From Pseudomonas purpurea (GTDB taxonomy: Bacteria > Pseudomonadota > Gammaproteobacteria > Pseudomonadales > Pseudomonadaceae): a stretch of DNA of 64,000 nt. The notes beneath the pieces are model-generated. The model saw nothing but the letters and a program-made list of their open reading frames with translations. It did no database searches and had not been told where the DNA came from. Both the position numbers and the translations under genes were made by a program. Each line of letters opens with the position of its first letter. The stretch's first letter is position 1. The DNA is taken from the NCBI RefSeq assembly GCF_039908635.1, contig NZ_CP150918.1:1550001-1614000 (forward strand), in the 5' to 3' direction. Shown here one piece after another: positions 61,840-64,000 of the stretch.

Positions 61840-62550
61840 ATGGATCTCAAGGAAACCGATATTCTCGGCGACGGTATCGCGCAACACTGGTACTACCGTT
61901 CCAAAGCCGCCGCCATGATCCGTATGCTGGATGGCTATGTCGCCACATCCTTGCTGGACGTCGGCGCCGGTTCGGGGTTTTTCTCCCATCACCTGCTGAC
62001 CCACTCCAGCGCGTCTCGGGCCTGGTGCGTGGACATCAGCTACGACGCCGACTCTGATGCCACCACCGCCGGAAAACCGGTGCACTATCGTCGCGCGATT
62101 GACTCGGTCGATGCCGATCTGGTGTTGTTGATGGATGTACTCGAGCATGTCGATGACGATGTCGGGCTGCTGAAAACCTACGTCGACAAAGTCCCGGTGG
62201 GCAGCCGTTTCCTGATCACCGTACCGGCGTTCCAGTTCCTGTGGAGCGGGCACGACGACTTTCTCGAACACAAACGCCGCTACACCCTAAAACACCTCGA
62301 GTCGGTGGTGCGCGATGCCGGTTTGCACGTACGCCAGGGCGCCTACTACTTTGGCCTGGTGTTCCCGTTGGCGGCGGGGCTGCGGCTGTTGCCCAAAGGC
62401 GCGCAACCTTCGCCACCGCGCTCGCAACTCAAGCGACATCACCCACTGGTCAACTCGTTGCTGAACACCTTGTGCACGCTTGAGCGGCCCTTTATGCGGG
62501 CCAATCGCGTGGCGGGCCTGACGGTGTTCTGCCTGGCGGAAAAACGATGA
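61840..62550 (+). CDS. Class I SAM-dependent methyltransferase
   Basis: A 236-residue methyltransferase. SAM motif I is LLDVGAGSGFFSHHLL (about residues 33-48). LVLLMDVLEHVDDDVGLL and FLITVPAFQFLWSGHDDFLE follow, the pattern of family-11/23-like enzymes of cell-surface glycan clusters. It begins 3 bp after the gtrB-like gene, so the two are cotranscribed. The substrate is probably a lipid-linked sugar or glycan, by inference from context only. Confidence 0.9.
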   Translation: MDLKETDILGDGIAQHWYYRSKAAAMIRMLDGYVATSLLDVGAGSGFFSHHLLTHSSASRAWCVDISYDADSDATTAGKPVHYRRAIDSVDADLVLLMDVLEHVDDDVGLLKTYVDKVPVGSRFLITVPAFQFLWSGHDDFLEHKRRYTLKHLESVVRDAGLHVRQGAYYFGLVFPLAAGLRLLPKGAQPSPPRSQLKRHHPLVNSLLNTLCTLERPFMRANRVAGLTVFCLAEKR

Positions 62551-62590
62551 CGCCTGCGCGCTGCCGGGCTAAACGCGTGAGTTGCCAGGC

Positions 62591-62986
62591 ATGAACCCGC
62601 CGGCCACCTCCGAGCGCTCGGTGCTGATCCGGCGCGCCTTGCGGTTCGGTCTGACCGGGATCGCCGTCACGGCACTCCATGCGCTGGTCGCGGTGCTGTT
62701 CATTGAACACGTGCAGGCATTGCCACCACTGGCCAACGGCGTCGCGTTCATCGTCGCCACCGTGGTGTCCTACGTGGTGAATACCACTTGGAGTTTCTCC
62801 AGCCGTTTACACGGGCGGACGCTGGCGCGGTTTGTCACGGTGTCGGTCGTGGGTTTTTTCCTGGCGATGCTGGTGGCCTGGATCGCTCAGGTCGCCGGGC
62901 TCGACTATCGACTGGGTATTGTCGCCGTGGCGCTGACTCTCCCGGTATTCACCTTTGTACTGCATAACTTCTGGACGTATCGATGA
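62591..62986 (+). CDS. GtrA-family membrane protein
   Basis: A 131-residue protein with four helices of the GtrA family: ALRFGLTGIAVTALHALVAV, NGVAFIVATVVSYVVNTTWS, FVTVSVVGFFLAMLVAWIAQ and FTFVLHNFWTYR. GtrA proteins are thought to flip lipid-linked sugars made by GtrB. It sits two genes downstream of the gtrB-like gene. The ATG at 62591 begins the hydrophilic N-terminus. Its stop overlaps the next start as ATGA. Confidence 0.9.
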   Translation: MNPPATSERSVLIRRALRFGLTGIAVTALHALVAVLFIEHVQALPPLANGVAFIVATVVSYVVNTTWSFSSRLHGRTLARFVTVSVVGFFLAMLVAWIAQVAGLDYRLGIVAVALTLPVFTFVLHNFWTYR

Positions 62987-64000
62987 ACCAAGCAGGCAAG
63001 CGTCTGGCGGTCACACTGTTGCCTCTGTTGATGGGCGTTCTGGCATTTCTCATCGTGGTCGGCCCTCGGGCGCTGAACCCTATGAATATTGCCTGGCTGG
63101 ATAACGGCGACCCGGCGACCCATTACCTGGGCTGGGTGTTCTTTCGGCACGCCCCCTGGTCGTTTCCCCTTGGCTTGAACCCAAGTTATGGGCTGGAGTT
63201 GGGCAATGCGATTGTGTTTTCCGATTCCAATCCGTTGTTCGCGCTGTTGTTCAAACCGTTTTCCGCGTGGCTGCCCGAGCCGTTCCAGTACTTCGGCCTG
63301 TGGCTGCTGACGTGTTTTGTGCTGCAAGCCTGGTTTGCCTGGAAGTTGATGGGCCTGCTCACCAGCAACGTCGCATTGCGCCTGCTGGGCGTCGGGTTCT
63401 TCCTGTTTTCACCGGCCATGATTGTGCGAATGGGCATGCACCTGGCGTTGGCGGGGCACTTCCTGATTCTGGCGGCGTTGTACCTGGCATTGCGGCCGGG
63501 TACCGACCGGCGACGTCTGTATTGGGGGCTGTTGCTGACCAGCGCCGCGCTGATTCATGCCTATCTGTTGGCGATGGCGGCGCTGATCTGGATGGGGGAC
63601 CTGCTGGGCCGGACCCTTCAGCGCAAGCTGACGCCGATAGCGGCGGGAGTCGAATGGCTGCTGTTGGTGCTGCTGGTTGGCGTGTGCTGTTGGCAGGCGG
63701 GTTACTTCAGTGTGGGCAGTGGGGTCATGTCGTTTGGTTTCGGGGTGTACCGGGCCAACATGTTGTCCTTTATCGACGTGAACACCTGGTCTTGCGTGTT
63801 GCAGGACATCCCCGGAGTGGTGGGCGACGGTGACGGTTTCGCCTTCCTGGGGTTGGGGGTGATGTTCCTGGCCATATGCGCCCTGGTCGTGCTGCTGCAA
63901 GGCGACCGTCAGGTACTGGGCACGGTGCGCAAGCGCCCGATGCTGTTGCTGGTACTGGTGGGGCTGATGGCGTTTTCGCTGTCCAACAAGGTTGGTGTCG
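62983..64000 (+). CDS. DUF6311-like polytopic membrane protein, partial (runs off the right edge)
   Basis: An open frame of 339 codons without a stop to the window end, starting at the ATGA overlap with gtrA. It is strongly hydrophobic with at least seven helices. The first periplasmic loop NIAWLDNGDPATHYLGWVFF, with the acidic motif, and GLNPSYGLELGNAIVFSDSN match the DUF6311 group, GT-C-like proteins often next to GtrA/GtrB. It is likely the glycosyltransferase that uses the flipped lipid-linked sugar in the periplasm. The C-terminal part is not visible. Confidence 0.8.
   Translation, partial: MNQAGKRLAVTLLPLLMGVLAFLIVVGPRALNPMNIAWLDNGDPATHYLGWVFFRHAPWSFPLGLNPSYGLELGNAIVFSDSNPLFALLFKPFSAWLPEPFQYFGLWLLTCFVLQAWFAWKLMGLLTSNVALRLLGVGFFLFSPAMIVRMGMHLALAGHFLILAALYLALRPGTDRRRLYWGLLLTSAALIHAYLLAMAALIWMGDLLGRTLQRKLTPIAAGVEWLLLVLLVGVCCWQAGYFSVGSGVMSFGFGVYRANMLSFIDVNTWSCVLQDIPGVVGDGDGFAFLGLGVMFLAICALVVLLQGDRQVLGTVRKRPMLLLVLVGLMAFSLSNKVGV

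Overview
The window reads as a chromosomal segment of a Pseudomonas, most likely of the P. fluorescens/P. putida side of the genus. The evidence is the GC-rich, densely packed genes; the conserved blocks algU-mucA-mucB-mucD, nadB/ygfX/sdhE/ygfZ and gcvR/dapA/bamC/purC; an opdH-tctCBA/tctDE citrate-uptake locus; a phaG gene; and paired REP elements of the types common in this group. This is gene-content inference, not a phylogenetic placement.

Layout. 1-2.1 kb: an iron-type cell-surface signalling set on the minus strand (ECF sigma factor, FecR anti-sigma, TonB receptor running off the left edge). 2.2-14.7 kb: a YegP-like protein; a DapA-like lyase and class II aldolase with a divergent XRE-cupin regulator and a perfect 17-bp operator-like palindrome; a DUF4917/SIR2-like protein; an iron-dependent alcohol dehydrogenase; an MFS transporter with a truncated PLP-enzyme remnant; a YdcZ-type transporter with a divergent LysR regulator; three tandem secreted paralogues of unknown function; a LysE exporter; and a DUF4142 protein. 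15-21 kb is the most accessory-looking part: a solitary HSDR_N nuclease, a MITE-like repeat with a second inverted copy 3 kb away, two AidA/PixA proteins, tam, a truncated HicB-like antitoxin beside possible IS-end sequence, and an acyltransferase, ending at a tRNA-Gly.

21-40 kb: phaG, rsuA, a diguanylate cyclase, two tyrosine-rich lipoproteins, an enoyl-CoA hydratase-family protein, ung, the complete tripartite tricarboxylate system (porin, TctC/B/A, AbrB-type protein, and TctDE two-component regulator), an HDOD protein, ygfZ, sdhE, ygfX and nadB. 40-52.6 kb: the envelope-stress locus algU-mucA-mucB-mucD without a mucC, then bepA, a TusA-like protein, a PerM-type permease, bcp, gcvR, dapA, bamC, an MBL hydrolase, purC and tRNA-Ser(CGA). 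52.9-60.5 kb: an orphan DUF3396 (type VI immunity-like) gene, a TonB receptor of haem/haemoglobin type, two tandem exported YwqK-type repeat proteins and a small DUF1508 protein. 60.9-64 kb: a GtrB/methyltransferase/GtrA/DUF6311 envelope-glycosylation operon cut by the right edge.

Three genes (left-edge TonB receptor, purC, second TonB receptor) carry an apparent single-base insertion, and all three insertions turn GGCCTG into GGCCCTG. Because purC is a housekeeping gene, a systematic sequencing error is the likeliest explanation. No CRISPR array, prophage or complete insertion sequence was found.
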